Source: Modestobacter sp. VKM Ac-2984 (GTDB lineage: Bacteria > Actinomycetota > Actinomycetes > Mycobacteriales > Geodermatophilaceae). From it: DNA of 64,000 bases. The translations under genes and the position numbers were made by a program. This document shows positions 17,294 to 24,581 of the stretch, one piece after another (position 1 is the first letter of the stretch; each line of letters starts with the position of its first letter). The stretch lies in the NCBI RefSeq assembly GCF_026967985.1, contig NZ_JAPVBJ010000009.1:62001-126000 (forward strand), given 5' to 3'. The notes under the pieces were generated by a model. The model did no database searches and was not told where the DNA came from. It saw only the letters and a list, made by a program, of their open reading frames with translations.

Positions 17294-18856
17294 GTGGGTC
17301 TCAGCGTCGTCAGCAACCTCGCGGCGGTGAACACCCACCGCCACCTGTCGCTGACGAGCACCGCGCTGACCCGGTCGCTGGAGCGGCTGTCTTCCGGCTA
17401 TCGGATCAACCGAGCCGCGGACGACGCGGCGGGGCTGGGCATCTCCGAGGGGCTGCGGTCGCAGGCCGGCGGGCTCACCCAGGCCATCCGGAACACCCGG
17501 GACGGCGTCAGCCTCGTCCAGGTCGCGGAGGGCGCGCTGGCCGAGACGACCGCGGTCCTGCAGCGCATGCGCGACCTCGCCGTCCAGGTCGCGAACGAGG
17601 GAGCACTGGACGGCAACGCCACCGCCGCCGTCCAGCGAGAGCTGAACCAGCTCAAGGACGAGTTGAACCGGATCGCGGACACGACCACCTTCAACGGCAT
17701 CCCGCTGCTGGACGGCAGCTACCACCGCAGGTTCCAGGTGGGCGCCGATGCCGGCGACAGCCTCGCGGTGGGGATCGGCGGTGCCATGACCTCCCAGGGC
17801 CTGGGCGTCGACGCCCTCAACATCGCCGCGGTCGACGATCCCGCCTCGGTGACCGCGATCCCGGCGCAGGGACGGATCGAACACCTGCGGGCTGGTGGGG
17901 TCGTCTTCCTCGGCACCACCGCCGACCCCGGGGTGGTCGCCGACCTGACCGGCATCATCACCTACGAGGGCCACCAGCTGGACCTGGATGCCGTCGACTT
18001 CACCGGTGCGACCAGCACCGGTGAAATGGTCGACCTGTTGAACGCCGCCGCCCTGGCCCAGGGCTTCACCCACCGGCCCGACCCGTTCGTCGATGACGGC
18101 GACGACCTGATCTTCCGAGGTCTCGAGCCCACCGCCGGCGCAACGGACGCCGAGCTCGACGCCCTCACCCCCGCGTACGACACCCCGGGTCCCGACGTCC
18201 GGGTCATCGCGGCCCAGACCTCCACCCCGCCGTCTGCCGGCCTGCTGGGCTTCCCCGGGACGCTGGCCGACGCCCTCCCCACCCTCCGAGGCACCGTCTC
18301 CGCCAATGGGCACAGCCTCGAGCTGGGCGCGGTCGGCTACACCGACACCGACGGGGACGGCACTGTCAGCGGCGACGAGGCCCTGGCGCAACTGAACGCG
18401 GCGGCGAAGCTCGCCGGCATCACGGCCGACGACCACGCCTTCGTCGTGAACAGCTTCATCACGTTCAGCGGGGACGACTACGTGGACCACGGCGTGAGCC
18501 TGTACTTCACCGGCGCCACCCCCACGGAAGGCTCGAGCCCCGAGGAGCTCAGCCGACTCAGCCCGACGTTCACCCCCGGCCGGGACCTGATCACCAGGAT
18601 CGACGCGGCGATCCGGACCGTGTCGACCCAGCGGGCCGAGCTGGGCGCCGTCCAGAACCGGTTCGAGCACACCATCGCCGCGCTCGGCGTCGCAACCGAG
18701 AACACCGTCGCGTCGCTGTCCCGGATCCGCGACGCCGACATCGCGCTGGAGACGACCGCCCTGGCCCGCCACCAGATCCTGTTGCAGGCCGGTACCGCGA
18801 TGCTCGCGCAGGCCAACCAGACACCGCAGCTCGTCCTCGGTCTCCTGCAGGGCTGA
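17294..18856 (+). CDS. fliC: Flagellin with enlarged, duplicated variable domain
   Basis: This is the filament subunit, 520 residues. I chose the GTG at 17294, preceded by AGGAAGGG, because the protein then starts MGLSVVSNLAAVNTHRHL. The conserved D0/D1 N terminus includes LERLSSGYRINRAADDAAG and ISEGLRSQAGGLTQA. The C-terminal D1/D0 has RAELGAVQNRFEHTI and a LLQAGTAMLAQANQ helix, ending at VLGLLQG. Between residues about 210 and 430 is a variable region made of two diverged copies of a roughly 100-residue unit. Each has GHxLxL, AV-(F/Y)T, LNAAA and a final LxPT block. The second copy contains a full EF-hand-like loop at 351-362. No other flagellar genes lie in the window, so it is an orphan locus. 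Confidence 0.95.
   Translation: MGLSVVSNLAAVNTHRHLSLTSTALTRSLERLSSGYRINRAADDAAGLGISEGLRSQAGGLTQAIRNTRDGVSLVQVAEGALAETTAVLQRMRDLAVQVANEGALDGNATAAVQRELNQLKDELNRIADTTTFNGIPLLDGSYHRRFQVGADAGDSLAVGIGGAMTSQGLGVDALNIAAVDDPASVTAIPAQGRIEHLRAGGVVFLGTTADPGVVADLTGIITYEGHQLDLDAVDFTGATSTGEMVDLLNAAALAQGFTHRPDPFVDDGDDLIFRGLEPTAGATDAELDALTPAYDTPGPDVRVIAAQTSTPPSAGLLGFPGTLADALPTLRGTVSANGHSLELGAVGYTDTDGDGTVSGDEALAQLNAAAKLAGITADDHAFVVNSFITFSGDDYVDHGVSLYFTGATPTEGSSPEELSRLSPTFTPGRDLITRIDAAIRTVSTQRAELGAVQNRFEHTIAALGVATENTVASLSRIRDADIALETTALARHQILLQAGTAMLAQANQTPQLVLGLLQG
17934..18580 (+). repeat. Tandem internal repeat in the flagellin variable domain
   Basis: Copy 1 covers about residues 214-299 and copy 2 about residues 321-429 of the flagellin. 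Shared landmarks in order are a G-V/I strand, GHQLDLDAVDFT versus GHSLELGAVGYT, DLLNAAALAQGFT versus AQLNAAAKLAGIT, LIFRGLEPTAGAT versus LYFTGATPTEGSS, and ELDALTPAYDTPG versus ELSRLSPTFTPG. Copy 2 has an insertion, DTDGDGTVSGDE, at the turn before the LNAAA helix. Confidence 0.8.
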
Positions 18857-18894
18857 CCGGGGCCGTCCCCCGGCTCGGGATCAGCGACGCCCGG

Positions 18895-18911
18895 GCACCC
18901 CACCGGGGTGC
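18895..18911. terminator. Hairpin downstream of flagellin
   Basis: GCACCCC and GGGGTGC form a perfect 7-bp stem with a 3-base loop, 39 bp after the flagellin stop. A looser CCGGGG/CCCCGG pairing sits immediately after the stop and may also contribute. Confidence 0.5.
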
Positions 18912-19032
18912 ACCCCTCGCCGGCCGACCTGCAAGACAGGCGGCGTCGGTTACCGTTGTGCAGTTCCTGAAACCCGTGTGTAACTACCTGCTGGCGAAGC
19001 AAGGCGGCACGCCCGATCCGCCAGCAGAGGTC

Positions 19033-20283
19033 ATGTTCCACACGCGCGCTTCCAGCACCCAGCTCATCCGGCACGCCGGGTTCTCCTACTTCCCGCTCGC
19101 CTTCATCGCGCGGCTCCCCTTCGCCATGATGGTGGTCGGCGTCCTGACCCTCGTCGTCGCCGAACGCGGCTCGGTCACCCTCGGCGGGCTCAACTCCGCC
19201 GCGGCCGGCATCGGCACCGCGCTCGCCGGGCCGCTGCTCGGCGCAGCCGCAGACCGGCTCGGCCAGCGCCGGGTGCTCGTCCCGGTCGGGCTGGTCAACG
19301 GCACCCTGCTCGGCGCCTTCCCGTTCGTCGTCGCCAGCAGCACCCCGGCGCTGGCCCTGCTCGCCATGTCGGTGCTGATCGGCGCCTCGGCGCCGCAGAT
19401 CGCGCCGATGTCGCGCACCCGGCTGGTCGCCATCATCAAGCGGTCGGTCCAGCGCAACCAGCGTGAGCGGGTGCTGAACGGGACGATGGCCTACGAGTCC
19501 GCCGCCGACGAGACCGTCTTCATCGTCGGCCCCTTCCTCGTCGGGCTGCTCGCCACCGCCGTCGCCCCCTGGCTGGCCATCGCCGGCGCCTCGGCGCTGA
19601 CGTTCGTCTTCGTCACCTGGTTCGCGCTGCACCCCACCGGGCGGCTCCACCCCGGGGCGCAGGATGCCCGCCACGAGCAGGCACCCGCCCGGGAGCTGGC
19701 CCGCTTCTCGCTGGTCACCGTGGTCGTCGGCACGCTCGGCATCGGCCTCTTCTTCGGCGCCACCCTCACCTCGCTCACCGGCTTCCTCGCCGCCGACGGC
19801 AGCGGTGACCGCGCCGGGCTGCTCTACGGCGTCATGGGCATCGGCTCGGCCGCGCTCGCCCTGGGGTCGGCGGCGTTCCCGGAGCGGTTCAGCCTGCGGG
19901 CGCGATGGCTGGTGTTCGGGTCGCTGATGCTCGCCGCCGCGATCGCCTACGCCTCCGCCCGGTCGGAGCTGATGCTGATCGTGGCCCTCGCCGTCCTCGG
20001 CTGTGGCATCGGGCCGACGCTGGTCAGCCAGTACAGCCTCGCCGCGAAGTTCAGCCCGCTCGGCCGCTCGGCGACCACGATGACGCTGCTCGGGTCCGCC
20101 GTCGTCGTCGGGCAGGCGGTCTCCTCCGCCGTCACCGGCATCGTCGTCGACCGGCTCGGCGCCGACACCGCGCTCGTGCTCCCCGCCGTCGCCGCCGCGA
20201 TCGTGCTCGCCGCCGGGATCGCCCACGCCACCTCGACACCGGACGTCGTCTACCAGTCGGAGCCGGAACTGGTCCCCGCCTGA
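19033..20283 (+). CDS. Major facilitator superfamily transporter
   Basis: The 416-residue protein, from the ATG at 19033 (GCAGAGG upstream), has about twelve hydrophobic segments arranged in two halves. A GAAADRLGQRRVLVP stretch matches the MFS loop 2-3 motif. The central loop with HPTGRLHPGAQD is short and hydrophilic. The layout resembles the YfiS/YbfB-like drug or metabolite exporters of actinobacteria, and no substrate can be named. An in-frame extension to 18958 exists but lacks a better start signal. It is followed by an unlinked lipoprotein gene in the same direction. Confidence 0.85.
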   Translation: MFHTRASSTQLIRHAGFSYFPLAFIARLPFAMMVVGVLTLVVAERGSVTLGGLNSAAAGIGTALAGPLLGAAADRLGQRRVLVPVGLVNGTLLGAFPFVVASSTPALALLAMSVLIGASAPQIAPMSRTRLVAIIKRSVQRNQRERVLNGTMAYESAADETVFIVGPFLVGLLATAVAPWLAIAGASALTFVFVTWFALHPTGRLHPGAQDARHEQAPARELARFSLVTVVVGTLGIGLFFGATLTSLTGFLAADGSGDRAGLLYGVMGIGSAALALGSAAFPERFSLRARWLVFGSLMLAAAIAYASARSELMLIVALAVLGCGIGPTLVSQYSLAAKFSPLGRSATTMTLLGSAVVVGQAVSSAVTGIVVDRLGADTALVLPAVAAAIVLAAGIAHATSTPDVVYQSEPELVPA

Positions 20284-20398
20284 GGGCGCGACGGCGGGCT
20301 CCCCCGGAGGCACAGCGGTGCCACAGTGGGCGCACGTCCAGTTCACCGGACCACGGCCGAAGGTGCTGCGTACCGGACGTCGAACGACAGGAGCCGCC

Positions 20399-21292
20399 GT
20401 GCCCGCGCACCAGCAGAGCCCCAGCTACGAGGGGCGCCCGCTGCCCCGGCCCGGGGACGAGGTCGTCGACCAGGGCCTCGGCTTCGACCTGGGCACCCTG
20501 CTCACCCGCCGGCGGGTGCTCGCCTTCCTGGGCGTCGGCGCGGCCGGCGTCGGCCTCGCCGCCTGCGGCGGGACGAGCAGCACCTCGAGCGCGACGTCGT
20601 CGGCGAGCGGGACGACGGCCGGCGCCCTGACCGAGATCCCGGACGAGACGGCCGGCCCCTTCCCCGGCGACGGGTCCAACGGGCCGGACGTGCTGGAGCA
20701 GAGCGGCATCGTCCGCAGCGACATCCGCTCCAGCTTCGGGGAGGCCAGCGGCACCGCCGCTGGCGTCCCGATGACCCTCGAGCTGACCGTCCGCGACCTG
20801 GCCAACGGCGGTGTGCCCTTCGCCGGCGTCGCCGTTTACGTGTGGCACTGCGACCGCGACGGCAGGTACTCGATGTACTCCGACGGCGTCACCGACCAGA
20901 ACTACCTGCGCGGCGTGCAGATCGCCGACGCCACCGGCACGGTCAGCTTCACCAGCATCGTCCCCGCCTGCTATCCCGGGCGATGGCCGCACGTGCACTT
21001 CGAGGTCTACCCCGACCAGGCCAGCATCACCGACGCGACCACCACCCTCGCCACCTCCCAGGTGGCACTGCCGGAGGACGTCTGCGACGCCGCCTACGCG
21101 ACCGCCGGCTACTCGGAATCCGTGCGGACCCTCGCCCAGATCAGCCTGACCAGCGACAACGTCTTCGGCGAGGACGGCGGCGCCAGCCAGCTGGCCACCG
21201 CCAGCGGAGACGCGTCCCGCGGCTGGACCGTCTCCCTCCCGGTCGGCGTCGACACCACGACGACGCCCGGGGCCCGCGGACCGCGCGGCTGA
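20399..21292 (+). CDS. Exported intradiol ring-cleavage dioxygenase-like lipoprotein
   Basis: The 297-residue protein starts at a GTG at 20399 with AGGAG upstream. Residues about 36-60 form a Tat-type lipoprotein signal: TRRRVLAFLGVGAAG followed by the lipobox GLAAC. A serine/threonine-rich linker then leads to a beta-sandwich like that of protocatechuate 3,4-dioxygenase beta chains. Landmarks are EIPDETAGPFPGDG, VAVYVWHCDRDGRYSMYS and CYPGRWPHVHFEVY. The last carries a tyrosine and two histidines in the usual iron-ligand arrangement, and GRY is the likely other tyrosine. Family members cleave catechols between the hydroxyls. Relatives with a Tat signal are common in actinobacteria and their substrates are unknown. 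The cell-surface location is the unusual point. Confidence 0.85.
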   Translation: MPAHQQSPSYEGRPLPRPGDEVVDQGLGFDLGTLLTRRRVLAFLGVGAAGVGLAACGGTSSTSSATSSASGTTAGALTEIPDETAGPFPGDGSNGPDVLEQSGIVRSDIRSSFGEASGTAAGVPMTLELTVRDLANGGVPFAGVAVYVWHCDRDGRYSMYSDGVTDQNYLRGVQIADATGTVSFTSIVPACYPGRWPHVHFEVYPDQASITDATTTLATSQVALPEDVCDAAYATAGYSESVRTLAQISLTSDNVFGEDGGASQLATASGDASRGWTVSLPVGVDTTTTPGARGPRG

Positions 21293-21315
21293 CCGGACCG
21301 GCGAGACTGCCGGGC

Positions 21316-22089
21316 GTGGACCTCGAGGCCTTCTACCTGCCGCTCGGTGACAACCGCTTCTCCCCCACCCGGGCCACCGAGAGCCCCTGGGAGACCAGCG
21401 CCCAGCACGGCGGGCCGCCGTCCGCGCTGCTGGCGCACCTGGCGACCGCCACCGCGGGTGAGCACCTGCGGGCCGCGCGGGTCAGCGTCGACTTCTTCGG
21501 CGCCATCCCGCGCCGGGAGCTGACCGTCGAGGTCTCCCCCGTCCGCCCGGGCCGGCGGATCGACCTCACCGAAGCGGCGATGACCGTCGAGGGCCGCACC
21601 GTCGCCGTCGCCCGGGTCTGGTCGATCGCCACCGGCCCGACGCCGCCGGTGGTCACCGAGCTCACCCCGCCGCCCGCCGTCCCCGAGGTCTCCAGCCACT
21701 TCCTGCCGCACCTGCCCGACTGGGGCTTCGGGCAGGCCCTCGACTGGCGCTACACCGCCGGCTCAGCCGACCAGCAGGGTCCCGCCGACGTCTGGACCCG
21801 GGTCCTGGTCCCGCTCATCGCCGGCCAGGAGCTCACCGGCCTGGACCGCACGCTGGTCGCCGCCGACGCCGCCAACGGCATCTCCGCCGAGCTGCCGATC
21901 AGCACCTGGCTGTCCATCCCGCCGGGCATGACAACCCACCTGACCCGCGAGCCGGACGGCGAGTGGGTGCACCTGTCCGCCCGCAGCTCGATCGCCGCCG
22001 ACGGCATCGGGTTGTGTCTGGGCACGCTGTCCGACGCCGCCGGCGAGATCGGCCAGGTCTCCCAGCCGCTGCTCGTCCGCGAACGCTGA
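21316..22089 (+). CDS. Acyl-CoA thioesterase family protein (double hotdog)
   Basis: The 257-residue protein from the GTG at 21316 shows the two-hotdog plan of TesB-like actinobacterial thioesterases. The first half has SAQHGGPPSALLAHLATA followed by VSVDFFGAIPRRELTVEV. The second half has a catalytic-type aspartate segment VAADAANGISAELP, and later GEWVHLSARSSIAADGIG. Such proteins hydrolyse acyl-CoA thioesters in the cytoplasm. The substrate cannot be inferred. It starts 23 bp after the dioxygenase-like gene and may share its transcript. It ends before a perfect hairpin facing the convergent NUDIX gene. Confidence 0.82.
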   Translation: MDLEAFYLPLGDNRFSPTRATESPWETSAQHGGPPSALLAHLATATAGEHLRAARVSVDFFGAIPRRELTVEVSPVRPGRRIDLTEAAMTVEGRTVAVARVWSIATGPTPPVVTELTPPPAVPEVSSHFLPHLPDWGFGQALDWRYTAGSADQQGPADVWTRVLVPLIAGQELTGLDRTLVAADAANGISAELPISTWLSIPPGMTTHLTREPDGEWVHLSARSSIAADGIGLCLGTLSDAAGEIGQVSQPLLVRER

Positions 22090-22108
22090 ACCGAGGAGAG
22101 CCCGCCGC

Positions 22109-22142
22109 CTTGTTCTCACTTGCCGGGCGAAGTGAGAACAAG
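22109..22142. terminator. Perfect 13-bp bidirectional hairpin
   Basis: CTTGTTCTCACTT (22109-22121) and AAGTGAGAACAAG (22130-22142) pair perfectly across an 8-base loop, in the 56-bp gap between convergent genes. Confidence 0.8.
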
Positions 22143-22145
22143 CGG

Positions 22146-22679
22146 TCAGACGCCGAGGTGGGCCAGGGCCTGCAGCAGCAGGTGGCTCTGCCCGTTCGCC
22201 AGCTCGGCCAGCAGCGTGGGCTCCCGGACCTCCGCCGGGGTGAACCAGGTCAGCTCCAGCGCGTCCTGCTGCGGCGCGCAGTCGCCCTCGACCGGGACGA
22301 CGTAGGCCAGCGACACCGCGTGCTGCCGCGGGTCGTGGAACGGCGTCACCCCCGGCGTCGGGAAGTACTCGGCGATGGTGAACGGCTGCGGTGCGGGCGG
22401 CACCCGCGGCAACGCCAGCGGGCCGAGGTCCTTCTCCAGGTGCCGGAGCAGCGCCGCGCGCACCCGCTCGTGGTAGAGCACCCGGCCCGACACCAGCGCC
22501 CGCTTCACCAGCCCGTCGCTGCCGGCCCGCAGCAGCAGACCGACCGCGATGACCACGCCCTGGTCGTCGACCCGCACCGGCACCGCATCGACGTAGAGGA
22601 TGGGCAGCCGCTCGCGCGCGGCGTCCATCTCCTCCCCGGAGAGCCAGCCAGCGTCGTTCCTCGTCGTCGCCTCCGTCAT
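22146..22679 (-). CDS. NUDIX hydrolase family protein (DUF4916)
   Basis: This 177-residue protein belongs to the actinobacterial DUF4916 branch of the NUDIX fold. The start GWLSGEEMDAARERLPILYVDAV is characteristic. The NUDIX-box region is degenerate: GRVLYHERVRAALLRHLEKDLG keeps the general GX5EX7 spacing but not the full REUXEE core. Pyrophosphohydrolase activity is therefore uncertain. The rest is a regular alpha/beta fold with AVSLAYVVPVEGD and ELTWFTPAEV. It converges with the thioesterase gene and is transcribed away from a small CxxC protein. A housekeeping or regulatory role is possible. Confidence 0.8.
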   Translation of the reverse strand: MTEATTRNDAGWLSGEEMDAARERLPILYVDAVPVRVDDQGVVIAVGLLLRAGSDGLVKRALVSGRVLYHERVRAALLRHLEKDLGPLALPRVPPAPQPFTIAEYFPTPGVTPFHDPRQHAVSLAYVVPVEGDCAPQQDALELTWFTPAEVREPTLLAELANGQSHLLLQALAHLGV

Positions 22680-22780
22680 GGGTCACTGTCTAACCGATGC
22701 GGGTCCGGCAGCGTCGCGGCGGGCTCCCGTGGCGCGTCGCACGGTCACGGCCGGAGCCCGGACTGCCGAGAACCGGTTCC

Positions 22781-22975
22781 ATGAGCACCCGAACCGACGA
22801 CGCGCTCAACAGCTGGCTCGCCGACCTGACCGGCGGCGAGACCTCGATGCGCCGACTCCGCAAGCGGCTGACCGAGGAGGGCACGCTGACCACCGAGCCG
22901 TGCCCCACCTGCGAGCACCCGGCCGTCGCGGACCTCGCGCACACCGGCCACCAGGTCGCCGAGCCCGTCAGCTGA
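22781..22975 (+). CDS. Small protein with a CPTC motif
   Basis: A 64-residue acidic protein from an ATG at 22781. It has a predicted helix (DALNSWLADLTGGE), a basic helix (MRRLRKRLTEEGTL) and then EPCPTCEHPAVADLAHTGH. One CxxC followed by histidines could bind a metal ion, but only two cysteines are present. No ribosome binding site is evident, which lowers confidence. Codon use is normal for a real gene here. I do not recognise it. It converges with the tetR gene, with only 6 bp between stops. Confidence 0.5.
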   Translation: MSTRTDDALNSWLADLTGGETSMRRLRKRLTEEGTLTTEPCPTCEHPAVADLAHTGHQVAEPVS

Positions 22976-22981
22976 GCAGGT

Positions 22982-23611
22982 TCAGCGACCCCGGCTGACG
23001 ACCTCCTCGAACTGCGCCGGCGTCAGCGGCGGGCCGGGCAGCTCGCCGTCGGTCGGGCGCAGGCCGTCCAGCGCCATCGTCACCACCCGCCGCCAGATCT
23101 CCGGGGCGACGTCCCGCGACCGGGCGGTGACCGCGCCGACCATCACCGGGATCAGCGCGACGTCCAGCGCGGTCACCTCCGGCCGCACCTGCCCGCGCTC
23201 CTTCGCCCGGTCGAGCAGCGCCCCGACCACCGGCGCGATCCGGGACGTCGCCGCACCGGCCCGGGCCCGCGCCTGCGGCCCGAGCATGAACTCCTGCAAC
23301 CCCCGGTCGCCGGCCTGCAGCTCGACCACCTGCACCAGGAACCGCCGCAGCCCCTCCTCCGGGTCGTCGGCCCCGAGGGCCTCGTCGGCGAGCCGGCCGA
23401 CGAGGGCGAGCTGGTCCTCGAACAAGGCCAGCATCAGGTCTTCGCGGGTCGGGAAGCGCCGGTAGACCGTGCCCACGCCGACGTCGGCAGCGCGGGCCAC
23501 CTCGTTGTGCGTGACCGCCCGGCCGGTCTCGGCGAACAGCCGCCGCGCGGCGGCGAGCACGCGCTCACGGTTGCGTGCGGCGTCCCGGCGCAGCGGCGTC
23601 GACCCGGTCAT
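22982..23611 (-). CDS. TetR-family transcriptional regulator
   Basis: The 209-residue protein starts at the ATG at 23611, which overlaps the TGA of the nmrA-like gene (ATGA). Its N terminus is a standard TetR helix-turn-helix: RERVLAAARRLFAETG, then THNEVARAADVGVGTVYRRFPTREDLML. The C-terminal ligand domain includes FMLGPQARARAGAATSRIAP and VALIPVMVGAV. Because it is the second gene of a two-gene operon with an oxidoreductase, it most likely represses that operon in response to a small ligand. A candidate operator lies upstream of the first gene. Confidence 0.92.
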   Translation of the reverse strand: MTGSTPLRRDAARNRERVLAAARRLFAETGRAVTHNEVARAADVGVGTVYRRFPTREDLMLALFEDQLALVGRLADEALGADDPEEGLRRFLVQVVELQAGDRGLQEFMLGPQARARAGAATSRIAPVVGALLDRAKERGQVRPEVTALDVALIPVMVGAVTARSRDVAPEIWRRVVTMALDGLRPTDGELPGPPLTPAQFEEVVSRGR

Positions 23612-24495
23612 CGCGCGGCGAGCACTTCCCGTGCCGTCGTCCAGTTCCGCGGACCGTAGCGGTCGTTGTCCAGCGGACCCAGCTCGGCGTCCCCGCTGAA
23701 CATGCTGTGCAGGTACTGCATCCCCTGCCACACCGGGAACGGCGCCTCGTCGTCCCGGGACACCGCACGCCCCACCTTCGCCATTCCGGCGATCAGACCG
23801 GGCGTGCCGGCCCAGGTCGGCCGGAACCGCCGCCCGGTCAGCTCGGACATCGTCGCGGCCAGCTGCCGGGCGGTGACGGTGTCGCCGGCGACCTCCAGGT
23901 ACCGCGGGGCGGCGTCGTCCAGGGCGGCGTCGGCGGTGAACGCGGCGGTGTCGTCCTTGGTGGTGAAGTCCAGCGGCTGGTCGGCGTCACCCCAGTACAG
24001 GACCCGGTCCCGGCCGGACAGCACGATCGGGGCCTGGCCGGTGAGCAGGTCGGTGAAGGCGCCGTTGAGCACCGAGGTCGCCCGGATCGGCGCGCGGTCG
24101 AGCACCCGGGCGAAGTCCCGGCGGAGCTCGAAGTTCCGGTTGGACCCGGGGGCCACGCGCCGGTAGTCGGCGGAGAAGTCCGAGGGGATGAACCGCGGGA
24201 CGCCGGCCGCCACCGCGGCCTCCAGCAGCCGGGTCTGCAGTCCGACCACCACCTCGCGCAGCCCGTTGAGGGTGGAGACGACGACGTCGGCGCCCTCACT
24301 CGCCCGCCGCAGGTCGGCCGGGTCGTCGTGGTCGGCCTCGACGACGGTGGCGCCGAGCCCCGCCAGCCGCGCGGTCTTCTCCGGGCCGGCGCCGGTGCGG
24401 GTCAGCGCCCGGACGTCGGCTCCTCTCGCGACCAGGGCCCGGATCGTGCGGGCACCGAGGTCACCACTGGCGCCGGCGAGCAGGACTGTGGTCAT
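23608..24495 (-). CDS. NmrA-like NAD(P)-binding oxidoreductase
   Basis: The 295-residue protein from the ATG at 24495 (GAGGAG upstream) has an N-terminal Rossmann motif VLLAGASGDLGARTIRAL. GADVRALTRTGAG and a GADVVVSTLNGLREVVVG segment follow. The atypical SDR pattern lacks the YxxxK of classical dehydrogenases and matches NmrA/isoflavone-reductase-like proteins, which act as redox sensors or reductases. FIPSDFSADYRRV is the usual substrate-loop region. It forms an operon with tetR through a 4-bp overlap. Upstream is an imperfect palindrome, probably the TetR operator. The substrate is unknown. Confidence 0.88.
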   Translation of the reverse strand: MTTVLLAGASGDLGARTIRALVARGADVRALTRTGAGPEKTARLAGLGATVVEADHDDPADLRRASEGADVVVSTLNGLREVVVGLQTRLLEAAVAAGVPRFIPSDFSADYRRVAPGSNRNFELRRDFARVLDRAPIRATSVLNGAFTDLLTGQAPIVLSGRDRVLYWGDADQPLDFTTKDDTAAFTADAALDDAAPRYLEVAGDTVTARQLAATMSELTGRRFRPTWAGTPGLIAGMAKVGRAVSRDDEAPFPVWQGMQYLHSMFSGDAELGPLDNDRYGPRNWTTAREVLAAR

Positions 24496-24520
24496 GCGGG
24501 TCTCCTCGACCAAGGAAACG

Positions 24521-24540
24521 GATCAGCTTGTCCGCTTATC
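24521..24540. promoter_or_regulatory. Candidate TetR operator upstream of the nmrA-tetR pair
   Basis: GATCAGC (24521-24527) and GCTTATC (24534-24540) form an inverted repeat with one mismatch and a 6-base centre, 26 bp before the nmrA-like start. The length suits a TetR dimer. This is inference from position and symmetry. Confidence 0.45.
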
Positions 24541-24581
24541 GGGTCGACAGTAGACGGCGCGGACCGGGCCTCCCGACCCGG

